In this document: in pieces, positions 8,012-15,649 of the stretch
Position numbering within the stretch: position 1 is the first letter of the stretch
Layout: the number at the start of each line of letters is the position of its first letter
Assembly: GCA_003565295.1 (NCBI GenBank)
Contig: PXCO01000374.1
Location: forward strand, 1 to 35,011
Origin: Cyclobacteriaceae bacterium
GTDB lineage: Bacteria > Bacteroidota > Bacteroidia > Cytophagales > Cyclobacteriaceae
Direction: 5' to 3'
Length of the DNA stretch: 35,011 bases
Translations under genes and position numbers: made by a program
Notes under the pieces: model-generated
Told to the model about the DNA's origin: nothing
Seen by the model: the letters and a program-made list of their open reading frames with translations, nothing else
The model's database searches: none

Positions 8012-8786
8012 AATTGCACATAGTTCCCTAGGGGAGGGGCAACCCGTAATTCTTATTCATGGCTTTTGTGAAACCAAGGAGCTATGGGAGGATTTCCAAG
8101 CCTCAATGTCAAATGGCTTTCAAGTGATATGCCCCGATTTGCCGGGATTTGGAGGCTCTCCTTTGCCAAAGGAAGAGTCGCTCACCTTGGATCGGGTAGC
8201 GGAACACATGTTGGAATGGCTGGATTCACTTGAGATCAAGGACCCTATTATTGTGGGCCATTCCCTGGGAGGATATGTGGCATTGGCTTTATTGGATAAA
8301 GCACCAGAAAGAATCAAAGCCGTGGGATTATTTCATTCCACGGCATTTTCGGATGACGAGGTAAAGAAGGAGGCAAGGGAGAAAATCGTAAAGTTTGTGG
8401 AAAACTATGGCACCGCCCCGTTTGTGGAAAACTTCATACCCCAGCTCTTTCCGCAAGACCAACACGCAAGGCAAAAGAAAACCATTCAAAAGTTGGTGCA
8501 AAGAGGGATTGATACGCCATTGGAGACCATTATAGCTTATGCGATGGCAATGCGGGACAGGCCAGATAGGGTGGAGCTACTGAAAAATTTTCCTGGCAAG
8601 AAATGTTTTATTGCTGGGGAGTTTGATGCCGCGGTTCCCATAACCTCTAGCAGAAAGCACCAGGATTTGGTGGATGACTATCTGGAAATCAAGCAGTGTG
8701 GGCATATGGGGATGTTTGAAAAGCCCAATGAAACGCTGGTATTTCTTCAGCAATTTTTTGCAAAGGTACTTGTTCAAGATGAATGA
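8004..8786 (+). CDS. Alpha/beta-fold hydrolase, 260 aa
   Basis: A compact cytoplasmic alpha/beta hydrolase. It shows the oxyanion-hole HG in ILIHGF, the nucleophile elbow GHSLGG (Ser87), the catalytic acid in GEFDAAVP (Asp208) and the catalytic His in GHMGMFEKP (His234), spaced as in the family. There is no signal peptide. The start codon lies inside the end of the GH5 gene (8-base overlap), so the two are very likely co-translated. The 3' end overlaps the convergent UbiA gene by 13 bases. The substrate is unknown; esterase, lactonase and haloperoxidase-like activities are all possible for this fold. Confidence 0.9.
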   Translation: MLEIAHSSLGEGQPVILIHGFCETKELWEDFQASMSNGFQVICPDLPGFGGSPLPKEESLTLDRVAEHMLEWLDSLEIKDPIIVGHSLGGYVALALLDKAPERIKAVGLFHSTAFSDDEVKKEAREKIVKFVENYGTAPFVENFIPQLFPQDQHARQKKTIQKLVQRGIDTPLETIIAYAMAMRDRPDRVELLKNFPGKKCFIAGEFDAAVPITSSRKHQDLVDDYLEIKQCGHMGMFEKPNETLVFLQQFFAKVLVQDE

Positions 8787-9652
8787 CTGATCCACGTGTA
8801 ATAGAGGAAAAAACCGTTGAGGAATAGGGCCGATATTGTATTCATGCCCATGGCCCATTCATAGCACACATATTTTTCCGGGTCCTTTTTGACAAATAGA
8901 AACCAAAGGAAAAAATAAAGGACAACAGGGAGCATAACTCCCAAAAACACCCACCCCACCATCTCATTTCCCATTCGCTGGAAGTAGATCCAAAAGGCCG
9001 CTCCTGAAAAAATAAACCAAACACCAGAAAAACTAAAAGTGCCCATCACCCCTAATTTAAGACTCAAGGTGATGTCCCCCCTTCCTCTATCCTCTTCATG
9101 CTGATAGATTTGGGTGAGGGGATATGAACCCAGCAGCATCAAGGTGGTGAGCAATCCGGGTAAACCCACATTTTCTTCCAAAAACACCCCCCATCCCCTT
9201 CCGTTGATCCCGGCATAAGCCATGGCGAACGTGAAATATCCCTGAAAAAGACCTGCCGTAAGCCAACTCAAGAAAGGATATTTTTTTAGGCGGATGGATG
9301 GATGGCTATATGCCATGGAAACCAGCCCATAAATAAGCAACATGGACATATATTGCCAGCTTAATATGATGCCCATTACCAATGCAATGCCAAAAAAAAG
9401 CATGGACAATGAGTAAAGGTCCTTAGAGACCTTTGGGGGATTTTTAAGTCCACCTATACTGCTCTCATCTTTATCGAAATATGAATTGTAGCTATTACTG
9501 GAAGGGTATAAAAAAAGGTGTAGTGAAAGGAAAGCCATCAACCAGTTAAAGCCTTTAAACGCTGGGGAAATAGCCGTGGCAAATAAAAATATGGGCAACA
9601 GGAAGAAGGAAAATGGAATGCGAAGATGCTTCCAGGAGGATTTTGTAAACAT
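8774..9652 (-). CDS. UbiA-family prenyltransferase
   Basis: A 292-residue integral membrane protein with about eight or nine hydrophobic helices. The two Asp-rich prenyl-diphosphate/Mg motifs of UbiA enzymes are recognisable in modified form: NSYNSYFDKDES (residues 53-64, for N-D-x-x-D-x-x-x-D) and YQHEEDRGRGD (183-193, for Y-x-x-x-D-x-x-x-D). It should transfer an isoprenyl chain to an aromatic or quinone-like acceptor. It is divergent from a type III polyketide synthase with only 90 bases between the starts, which makes the PKS product a plausible acceptor. It is too divergent to call menA, ubiA or a heme O synthase by eye. Confidence 0.85.
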   Translation of the reverse strand: MFTKSSWKHLRIPFSFFLLPIFLFATAISPAFKGFNWLMAFLSLHLFLYPSSNSYNSYFDKDESSIGGLKNPPKVSKDLYSLSMLFFGIALVMGIILSWQYMSMLLIYGLVSMAYSHPSIRLKKYPFLSWLTAGLFQGYFTFAMAYAGINGRGWGVFLEENVGLPGLLTTLMLLGSYPLTQIYQHEEDRGRGDITLSLKLGVMGTFSFSGVWFIFSGAAFWIYFQRMGNEMVGWVFLGVMLPVVLYFFLWFLFVKKDPEKYVCYEWAMGMNTISALFLNGFFLYYTWISHSS

Positions 9653-9742
9653 ATAATTCCGGATTCAGTGAGAACAATTCTTGGCTACTCCTGTTTTTTA
9701 CTTATCTTGAAAGCTACAACTATTTAACCTAAAATAAAACAT

Positions 9743-10825
9743 ATGGATAACCATATTGTGGCCGTTGGCACATCAAACCCAGGTAATGCCATCCCCCAAT
9801 CCCGGATTGGTGATTTTATGTCCATGGCGCACAGTTTGGGATCCAGTGAAAGGAGGAAGTTGCAATTCATTTATAGGATCTCGGGTATAGAAAGCCGTTA
9901 CAGTGCCTTGACGGACTTCCAGGCCAAAAACCCGGAGGATTTCGCCTTTTTCCCTAAGAACAAAAGTCTGGAGCCCTTTCCAAGTACCAAACAAAGAATG
10001 AAAGTTTTCCAAGACATGGCACCTGAGCTGGCCCGGGAGGCTATCACGAGGTGCCTATCGAAAGGAGGAGCTCAAGCTAGTGAAATTACCCACCTTGTAT
10101 TGGTGAGTTGCACGGGAATGTACGCACCGGGGGTAGAAATGGAGATCATTGAGAAAATGGGGTTTAGGAACACTATAGAGCGGTATGCCATCCATTTTAT
10201 GGGATGTTATGCTGCTTTTAATGGGATTAAGCTTGCAGATCGTATCTTAAAAAGCGATCCCTCCTCAAAGGTGTTGGTGTTGGCGGTTGAGCTTTGCACC
10301 ATTCATTTTCAAAAAGAATATAATGAGGACAACCTTTTGGCCAATGCCCTCTTTGGTGACGGAGCTGCGGCGGTATTAATGATGCAGTCCGAACATGGGT
10401 TAAGGATAAAGGATTATCAGAGTCAGATCTTCAGCAATGGGGATAAGGATATGGCCTGGCATATTGGCGACCATGGTTTCGAAATGAAATTGACCAAATA
10501 TGTGCCTGAGCTTTTAGACACGGGGATTCAATTCCTTAGGGAGCAATTGGAAAAGCGGTTTTCCTTGAGCAAAGTTAAGCATTTTGCCATTCACCCCGGA
10601 GGTACCCAAATCCTCAAAAAGGTAGAGCAATCCCTGGGCATTCTCTGGGAACAAAATCGGCATGCACATCAGGTGCTCAGGTCATTTGGGAATATGTCAT
10701 CAGTGTCTATCCTGTTTGTATTTGCCGCCATACTTCAGGACTCCAGCATTTCCGGTAACTTGTTGTCCATGGGGTTTGGCCCAGGACTTACGTTGGAAAC
10801 CTTACTTCTAGAAAAAGTGCCATGA
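9743..10825 (+). CDS. Type III polyketide synthase (chalcone/stilbene synthase-like)
   Basis: A homodimeric thiolase-fold enzyme of 360 residues that condenses an acyl-CoA starter with malonyl-CoA units. The full Cys-His-Asn triad is visible: C155 in HFMGCYAAFNG, H284 in FAIHPGGTQ and N317 in RSFGNMSS. The C-terminal MGFGPGLTLE loop is also typical. The dense Cys-His-Asn set separates it from FabH-type enzymes. The product class (alkylresorcinol, alkylpyrone or phloroglucinol) cannot be read from sequence. It is followed 84 bases later by a methyltransferase, and its TGA stop is shared with the first bases of dispersed repeat copy B. The arrangement recalls the Streptomyces srs phenolic-lipid operon (PKS plus methyltransferase) but with a prenyltransferase and without a flavin hydroxylase. 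Confidence 0.94.
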   Translation: MDNHIVAVGTSNPGNAIPQSRIGDFMSMAHSLGSSERRKLQFIYRISGIESRYSALTDFQAKNPEDFAFFPKNKSLEPFPSTKQRMKVFQDMAPELAREAITRCLSKGGAQASEITHLVLVSCTGMYAPGVEMEIIEKMGFRNTIERYAIHFMGCYAAFNGIKLADRILKSDPSSKVLVLAVELCTIHFQKEYNEDNLLANALFGDGAAAVLMMQSEHGLRIKDYQSQIFSNGDKDMAWHIGDHGFEMKLTKYVPELLDTGIQFLREQLEKRFSLSKVKHFAIHPGGTQILKKVEQSLGILWEQNRHAHQVLRSFGNMSSVSILFVFAAILQDSSISGNLLSMGFGPGLTLETLLLEKVP

Positions 10826-10888
10826 AATCGAGCATGACGAGAGCGACACACGGGGGGATGATTATCGTTGCGAGATTCCATCTGACCA
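10822..10888 (+). repeat. Dispersed 3'-end repeat element, copy B (degenerate)
   Basis: It begins CATGAAATCGAGCATGACGA, so that the PKS stop codon TGA is part of the repeat. It continues with GAGCGACACAC, a damaged palindrome region (GGATGATTATCGT) and TGCGAGATTCC. There is no 14-bp tandem tail. It has the same parts in the same order and sense as copies A, C and D. Confidence 0.75.
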
Positions 10889-10909
10889 TAAAAAGACAAT
10901 TATAAACAG

Positions 10910-11617
10910 ATGAAACCCATGAAGAGGTCGTATGAAAAGGAAATTATGGATGATCTCTCCTGTGGAGGAGAGGAGCTATTGCAGACCCTGAAGGAGCTGA
11001 AGACCATCAATAAACTGCTCGGGGGAAATAGAGTCACCACCAGTGGGCTGGGGAAATTGCTGGACCCGCATTCGCATCGCCCCATAAGCGTGGCTGACAT
11101 CGGATGTGGAGGGGGCGATATGATTGCAGTGATGCATAGATGGGGAGAAAGGCGTGGTGTTGCACTTTCATTTGAAGGCGTGGATGCCAATCCCAATATC
11201 ATTGCGCTTGCAAAGAGCCGTATGGGGAATTTGCCCAATGTAAGCTGGAGAGCGGTTAATGTGTTTGATCCGCAGTTTTTGGAGAATAAAGTGGATGTCG
11301 TGTGTTGTACCCTGTTTACCCACCATTTTACTGATGAGGAATTAACAAAAATGTTTCATGTTTTTAAACGAAAGGCGAGAGTAGGAATTATCGTTAATGA
11401 TCTTCATAGACATCCATTGGCATTGCATAGCATAAAGTGGCTAACCTACTTTTTTTCCAAGTCCAGAATGGTTAAAAATGACGCACCGATCTCTGTGAAA
11501 AGAGGCTTTGTACGTGAGGATTGGCATAGGATAGGAAAGGAAGCTGGCTTGGCAAAAATGCAAATTTCCTGGCATTGGGCCTTTCGTTGGCAGGTAATTT
11601 GTCCCACAGAGGACTAA
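10910..11617 (+). CDS. Class I SAM-dependent methyltransferase
   Basis: A 235-residue Rossmann-fold methyltransferase. Motif I is VADIGCGGGD (residues 61-70), the ribose-binding acidic residue follows in FEGVDANPN (D92), and CCTLFTHHF plays the post-motif II role. It is encoded directly after the type III PKS on the same strand, with copy B of the repeat between them, and is the natural candidate for O- or C-methylation of the PKS product. Two in-frame ATGs (10910 and 10919) are possible starts. It ends 58 bases before the MscS gene. Confidence 0.88.
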   Translation: MKPMKRSYEKEIMDDLSCGGEELLQTLKELKTINKLLGGNRVTTSGLGKLLDPHSHRPISVADIGCGGGDMIAVMHRWGERRGVALSFEGVDANPNIIALAKSRMGNLPNVSWRAVNVFDPQFLENKVDVVCCTLFTHHFTDEELTKMFHVFKRKARVGIIVNDLHRHPLALHSIKWLTYFFSKSRMVKNDAPISVKRGFVREDWHRIGKEAGLAKMQISWHWAFRWQVICPTED

Positions 11618-11674
11618 ATATATCTCAATCTTTATTAATCAATTATTCACCAATCGTTTAAACAAATTTGAAGC

Positions 11675-12553
11675 ATGATGGAATTAGACAAAAGTACTAT
11701 TGAAAGTGTTGTGGACGGGTCAGTAGCTTTTTTACTGGTGGCTATCCCCAAAATCATACTTGCTGTTGCCCTTTATTTTATCGGGGTCTATATCATTAAG
11801 TTTATTGTCAAAGGTCTGGGTGCAGCTTTTGACAAATACGAATTCGATAATTCGCTTTCCTACTTTCTTCAGAGCTTTTTGAAGGGATTATTGTATGTGC
11901 TGTTGATCTTGGCGGTATTGTCCACCCTAGGGGTAGAGGTCACTGCATTTATTGCTGTTTTAGGTGCCGCAGGTTTGGCCGTTGGTCTGGCGTTGCAGGG
12001 CTCCCTATCCAACTTTGCAGGAGGAGTGTTGATATTGGTGTTCAAGCCCTTTAGGGTGGGGGACACCATAGATGCTCAAGGAATCTTGGGCTCCGTGGAA
12101 TACATTGATATCCTTTACACAAAGGTGAGAACCTTTGATAACAGGGTGGTCACCATTCCCAATGGGTCTTTGGCCAATAACAACATCACCAACTTTTCTG
12201 CCAAGCCGACCAGAAGAGTGGAAATGTCAGTTGGGGTAGCATATGGTACAAATCTAAAAAAAGCCAGAGAGGTCATTTTGGAGGTGTTAAAAAAGGACGA
12301 TCGTATTCACCCTGACCCTGCACCAGCAGTTCTGTTCACAAATTTCGGGGACAGTTCATTGGATCTTTCTGTAAGGTGTTGGGCCGATGCGGGAAACCTA
12401 TGGCCGGTATTTTGGGATAATATGGAGGCAATCAACAATGCCTTGGAGGACCATGATGTTGTGATTCCTTTCCCTCAGCGCGATGTGCATCATTTCTTCC
12501 CAGATGGCAAGGTCAAAATTGAAAAAATCATCAATGAAGAGGAAGGAAAATAA
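11675..12553 (+). CDS. MscS-family mechanosensitive ion channel
   Basis: A 292-residue small-conductance channel. Three transmembrane helices are visible. The third is the glycine/alanine-rich pore helix (LGAAGLAVGLALQGSLSNFAG), followed by the MscS beta-domain signature (FKPFRVGDTI, VTIPNGSLANNNITNFS) and a C-terminal alpha/beta domain ending FPQRDVHHF. It opens on membrane tension to release solutes during osmotic downshock. Two adjacent ATGs (11675, 11678) are possible starts. The acidic/basic tail (KIEKIINEEEGK) is probably cytoplasmic. A 10-bp perfect hairpin follows the stop. A second, much larger MscS-type gene lies at 19121-21622. Confidence 0.95.
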   Translation: MMELDKSTIESVVDGSVAFLLVAIPKIILAVALYFIGVYIIKFIVKGLGAAFDKYEFDNSLSYFLQSFLKGLLYVLLILAVLSTLGVEVTAFIAVLGAAGLAVGLALQGSLSNFAGGVLILVFKPFRVGDTIDAQGILGSVEYIDILYTKVRTFDNRVVTIPNGSLANNNITNFSAKPTRRVEMSVGVAYGTNLKKAREVILEVLKKDDRIHPDPAPAVLFTNFGDSSLDLSVRCWADAGNLWPVFWDNMEAINNALEDHDVVIPFPQRDVHHFFPDGKVKIEKIINEEEGK

Positions 12554-12566
12554 AGGTTAAAAAATG

Positions 12567-12604
12567 CCGGAGCCTCTTACACTACCAAGCATTTGAGGCT
12601 CCGG
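12567..12604 (+). terminator. Strong hairpin after mscS (no T-run)
   Basis: CCGGAGCCTC (12567-12576) pairs perfectly with GAGGCTCCGG (12595-12604) across an 18-base loop, starting 13 bases past the MscS stop. It lacks the T-run of a classic intrinsic terminator, so it may instead stabilise the mRNA 3' end or mark a repeat. Confidence 0.5.
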
Positions 12605-12639
12605 GCAAACCCTACATTAAAAAATAACCAACTACCAAT

Positions 12640-12790
12640 AACTAAGCCCAACTACACGTCTTTCCTGCACTTCCAACTACCCTTTGATTGCGGCGTTTTC
12701 CACTTCACTGCTTGCTTCACTATCCCTCCCTACGCTTTCACTTCTTTAGCCGCTTCTCACGCTACTTCACTCCCGACTTCACTCACCTAC
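12640..12790. repeat. Pyrimidine-rich tract with recurrent CTTCACT units
   Basis: The plus strand is strikingly rich in C and T and repeats TTCAC(T) at least five times in irregular spacing (CACTTCACTG, GCTTCACTA, TTTCACTTC, CTACTTCACTCC, ACTTCACTCACC). All minus-strand frames carry stops, yet fragments such as REAAKEVKA read like protein. It is probably the decayed remnant of a gene or dispersed repeat. The 67-codon plus-strand frame across it is not a convincing gene. Confidence 0.3.
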
Positions 12791-13335
12791 ACTTAGTTAT
12801 CTTTTTCTGACCAAGGCATCGAAATGCCTCAGCCTTTCCCTCTCCACCCCTTGGGTTCCTGCCGCTCATATTTTCGGCTATATTCTTTTCAGATCCTGCA
12901 ATTTAATTTTGCTATTTTCTGATTTTAAAGATTCTTGCCCTTATTGGCTTGACTTAATAATCGAAAGGTAATAGGGTAAAAATTAAATTCCCAAAATAAA
13001 TTAGAATAAATTAATAAAAAAATAAACAAAACATTTTGCAAGCATTGAAATGCAAAAATCCGTATATGCTGGCTTTTGCTCACCTGATTTTTCAAGTTAT
13101 ACTTCTGAATTTTGGGTTTAATCCAAAGTTGAGGTTTAATTTTGATGTTCATTTTCAGTGGATTGTAAAAATATCACAAGGGATTGGTGGTAATAGTCAA
13201 TTTATGTAGTCTGAGCATAGATCGGATATGGCGTATCGTGTAGGGATTAAATATGCCAGCATTCATTTAACCCAGACAAATAAAAATTGGCGATTATCGA
13301 AAATAAAAGAATAAATAAGCTGATTGGTGTTGTCT
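12791..13335. other. AT-rich intergenic stretch, no gene supported
   Basis: About 545 bases of mostly AT-rich DNA. A short hairpin, GGCAT-CGAA-ATGCC, is visible near 12819-12832. A minus-strand frame of 75 codons (12925-13152) is dominated by Ile, Phe, Lys and Asn as expected from AT-rich DNA and is not called. No tRNA or conserved RNA was recognised. Confidence 0.4.
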
Positions 13336-13363
13336 TAAAAAAACCCGGGAGGATTTTCCCGGG
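13336..13363 (-). terminator. Intrinsic terminator of the Lys-rich micro-gene
   Basis: On the minus strand CCCGGGA-loop-TCCCGGG (13344-13363) is followed directly by TTTTTTT. This is a textbook Rho-independent terminator about 25 bases past the stop of the 37-residue gene at 13389-13502, which supports transcription in that direction. Confidence 0.8.
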
Positions 13364-13388
13364 CTAACTTACCCTTTTACCTTTAGGG

Positions 13389-13502
13389 TCAACCATTTTT
13401 CTTTTTTTCTGCCTGTTTGGCTTTCTTTGCTGCCCTTTTCTCCATTATGGATTTAGCGGGCTTTTTTTTGGGGTCTTTTTTCTCACCCTTGTCCTTGCTC
13501 AT
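13389..13502 (-). CDS. 37-aa lysine-rich small protein
   Basis: A short open frame with ATG at 13502 and TGA at 13389 encodes 37 residues. Nearly half are Lys or Arg, mixed with Glu, Asp, Ala and Pro: it begins MSKDKGEKKDPKKKPAKS and continues through EKRAAKKAKQAEKKK. GAGGT sits immediately before the start codon, so normal ribosome-binding spacing is doubtful. The strong evidence is the perfect terminator directly downstream on the same strand with no other gene to serve. The composition suggests a disordered, nucleic-acid- or ribosome-associated peptide, but no function is known to me. Confidence 0.6.
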   Translation of the reverse strand: MSKDKGEKKDPKKKPAKSIMEKRAAKKAKQAEKKKNG

Positions 13503-13813
13503 ACCTCGGTAATTTTGATCAAAATGTAGCAGTTAATTCCAACATTGTCAATAAAGGACAAAGTTTATTTTTGATGGGATATGCTATGTGAGGTCTTACT
13601 CTAAGTTTTGGATAATTCAAAAACTGTATTGTAGCACTATGCTATGGCCTATCTTTCTTGAGAAACAAAACTCATTATTACTTTTGTCTCACCCTGCAGG
13701 GCAAAGACGTAATCACCCACCTTGAAGTTTTCACTTGTGATAAAGCTGTGGCAAAATGGGCTTCAGCATTTCCGGGATATGCTTTATTAGTCTTGGCAAT
13801 CAGGCATCAATCA
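13503..13813. other. Intergenic, possible decayed coding or repeat sequence
   Basis: About 310 bases. Between roughly 13680 and 13800 the minus strand has parallel open stretches in more than one frame (for example fragments FKVGDYVFALQGETKV and AHFATALSQVKTSRWV) but no start codon or coherent gene. This looks like decayed coding DNA or a member of a repeat family. No gene is called. Confidence 0.3.
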
Positions 13814-14044
13814 TCAATCCAAAGCCCTCACTTCCCCATCCTCTTCAATGTACTTAATTCCTTTTACTTTAAGTTCTTCCAGGCTTTTCTCCTGACCTGA
13901 ACTTTCCCCCGTGATGATGCCTGAGAAGCTCAACACGTCAGTTATTTTGCAGCCTTTCTGTTTTAAGTCTTCTGCAATTTGCTCGATTTTTTCCCTCGAT
14001 TGTTCCTCAACTGAGGCGATAAATCTTTTTCCTTTGCTTTCCAT
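13814..14044 (-). CDS. Stand-alone I9-like propeptide/protease inhibitor protein
   Basis: A 76-residue protein without a signal peptide. Its pattern matches the Inhibitor_I9 / subtilisin propeptide fold: a first strand RFIASVEE, a charged helix (REKIEQIAEDLKQKG), a middle strand with VLSFSGIITG, a second helix (KSLEELKV) and the closing IKYIEEDGEVRALD, which resembles the V-x-Y-V-E-x-D end of I9 domains. It lies downstream of a subtilisin-like protease gene on the same strand, 203 bases away across a palindromic repeat. It may act in trans as an inhibitor or folding chaperone for that protease. The fold assignment is by pattern only. Confidence 0.6.
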   Translation of the reverse strand: MESKGKRFIASVEEQSREKIEQIAEDLKQKGCKITDVLSFSGIITGESSGQEKSLEELKVKGIKYIEEDGEVRALD

Positions 14045-14094
14045 CAGTTCATGTTTTTTTCAACGGGCATAACTTGTCGAGTACCGAAGGTCGG

Positions 14095-14175
14095 GACCTG
14101 CCTATCATACCTCCGAAAGTTAAATCTGCAGGCAGGTAGTTTGTCCCTAAGATTCCTGTCCGGCAGGAAGGTTTG
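14095..14175. repeat. Palindromic repeat between the subtilase and I9-like genes
   Basis: It contains CTGCAGGCAGG (about 14130) against CCTGCCTATC (about 14099), and an imperfect palindrome CCTGTCCGGCAGG (about 14156-14168), with GGTCGGGACCTGCC just before. The composition and palindromes resemble REP-like intergenic repeats and differ from the CCCCGATAG family, although the GGTCGGGAC part recalls the GATCGGGAC tail of copy D. Confidence 0.45.
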
Positions 14176-14247
14176 ATTATGGAGAATTTCAATGTTTGAT
14201 AATCACCTCTCTGCGTTAGGTCTTCGCCATCCTTGATTGCATATCAA

Positions 14248-15579
14248 TTATAAGGGGGCCTGTGCCAGCCCTGCGCCCACGTCCTTACTCAGGAGTTCTA
14301 GCTTCCTTGCTCCCTTTAATAATAGTGATTTGATTTCTTCTGCAGAAGCATTCGGATGTTTCTCCCAAAGCATAGCGGTGATGCCTGCCACAAAGGGGGT
14401 AGCCATACTTGTGCCGCTAAGAAAGGCATAATTATGCGGGGCAATATAAGAGCTGAAAACACCCACCCCCGGACCCGCAATATCTACCTCACCTCCGTCT
14501 GGGTTGATACCTCCACAGGAAAAATCAGCAACCTTTAGGAACCTGTCCAAGGCAGCCACAGCCAAAATGGAGGGGCAATTTGCGGGGTGGTTAACCGGCC
14601 GGATTATCCCTTGAGATCTTCTGCTGTCATTCCCTGCCGCCGCAATTATCAAAGTTCCATTTTCCATGGCCATTTGACCCAAATCATTAAATATTCTGGA
14701 GTAGGTCTGTCCGGGTTGGCTGGGAGCACCTAGCGACATGGAGATTATCTTACACCCCTTTACCAAAGCCCATTCCATACCTGCCAGTATCCCGCTATCC
14801 CTTCCAACTCCGGCATTAGAAAGCACCTTTCCTACATATAGGTTGGCGGCTGTTGCGGCACCATACCGGGTTTGGGTTCCTGTACGAAAACTGCCCACAG
14901 CATTTCCTGCACAGTGCGTCCCATGGCCATTTCCATCCTCCGCAGTTTCACCCTGTATAAAGGATTTTGCAATGACCTCCCGGTCGGTAAACCCGGTGTG
15001 CCCCATAAAGAAACCGGTGTCCAAGATGGCCAGCGAGATACTTTTCCCGGTAAATTCACTTTGACCTGCCCCTATGGCGGATACTCCCCAAAAAGCGGTT
15101 TCCCCATCTTCAAAACTGTCGGGGAGCGGGGGGAGTTGTGGGTTTTCAGGATTTTCGGGAGGGTTATTAGGAGGCTTTACACCAAATATCTTGCAAATCA
15201 ATGCCCAAATATTAGTAAGCAAGGATGGTTTCTTTTGTATTTCCAGCGCATAAACAAAGCGTTCTGGCTCATCATATAGAAAGGTCCTACGGGCATTGGG
15301 TGAAGAAGTAAGCCTATTTACTTCTTCCTCGTGGTTTTCATTGATTACCGCTACCCCGAATTTTTCGAAGACTATTCCATCGGCTTTCTCAAAGGCCTCC
15401 ACATAATCTTCTTCATGGGTGGAATAATCGCTGGAAAAAACAAGTCGTAAGGATGCATTTTGTGTTTCTTTGTCAATTTGGGCGTTTCCAGCATCCTTGT
15501 TGATCAAAACCAATCTTTTTCCAGTGTAGATAGGGCGGTCAGATGCATCATTAGGGGAGTCTTTTTGAAAGGGTTCCAT
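14248..15579 (-). CDS. S8-family subtilisin-like serine protease without signal peptide
   Basis: A 443-residue subtilase with the complete catalytic set: D187 in LAILDTGF, H219 in GNGHGTHCAG, oxyanion N317 in AAAGND and S391 in LSGTSMATPFVAG. Residues 20-115 look like a propeptide (KRLVLINKD ... VFEKFGVAVINEN ... FVYALE), followed by a Pro/Asn-rich linker (137-153) before the catalytic domain. The N-terminus is hydrophilic, with no Sec, Tat or lipoprotein signal, so the enzyme is predicted to be cytoplasmic unless exported in an unusual way. The downstream I9-like protein on the same strand is a likely partner. It follows the ALDH gene by 70 bases on the same strand. Confidence 0.92.
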   Translation of the reverse strand: MEPFQKDSPNDASDRPIYTGKRLVLINKDAGNAQIDKETQNASLRLVFSSDYSTHEEDYVEAFEKADGIVFEKFGVAVINENHEEEVNRLTSSPNARRTFLYDEPERFVYALEIQKKPSLLTNIWALICKIFGVKPPNNPPENPENPQLPPLPDSFEDGETAFWGVSAIGAGQSEFTGKSISLAILDTGFFMGHTGFTDREVIAKSFIQGETAEDGNGHGTHCAGNAVGSFRTGTQTRYGAATAANLYVGKVLSNAGVGRDSGILAGMEWALVKGCKIISMSLGAPSQPGQTYSRIFNDLGQMAMENGTLIIAAAGNDSRRSQGIIRPVNHPANCPSILAVAALDRFLKVADFSCGGINPDGGEVDIAGPGVGVFSSYIAPHNYAFLSGTSMATPFVAGITAMLWEKHPNASAEEIKSLLLKGARKLELLSKDVGAGLAQAPL

Positions 15580-15649
15580 TGGATATAGGTGTTGAAAATT
15601 GCACGTTATTCGGGATTAATTTACTAATAAGCTATTGAATAACAATAAT

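Noticed and set aside
12593-12796. Plus-strand 67-codon frame
   Set aside because: It overlaps the hairpin after mscS and the CTTCACT-rich tract; its Thr/Ser/Phe/Cys-rich content reflects base composition.
12925-13152. Minus-strand 75-codon frame
   Set aside because: Composed of AT-driven residues (Ile, Phe, Lys, Asn, Gln) without a ribosome site or family resemblance.
13658-13900. Plus-strand 80-codon frame
   Set aside because: It runs into the end of the I9-like gene on the opposite strand, and neighbouring frames are equally open, so it is probably decayed sequence.
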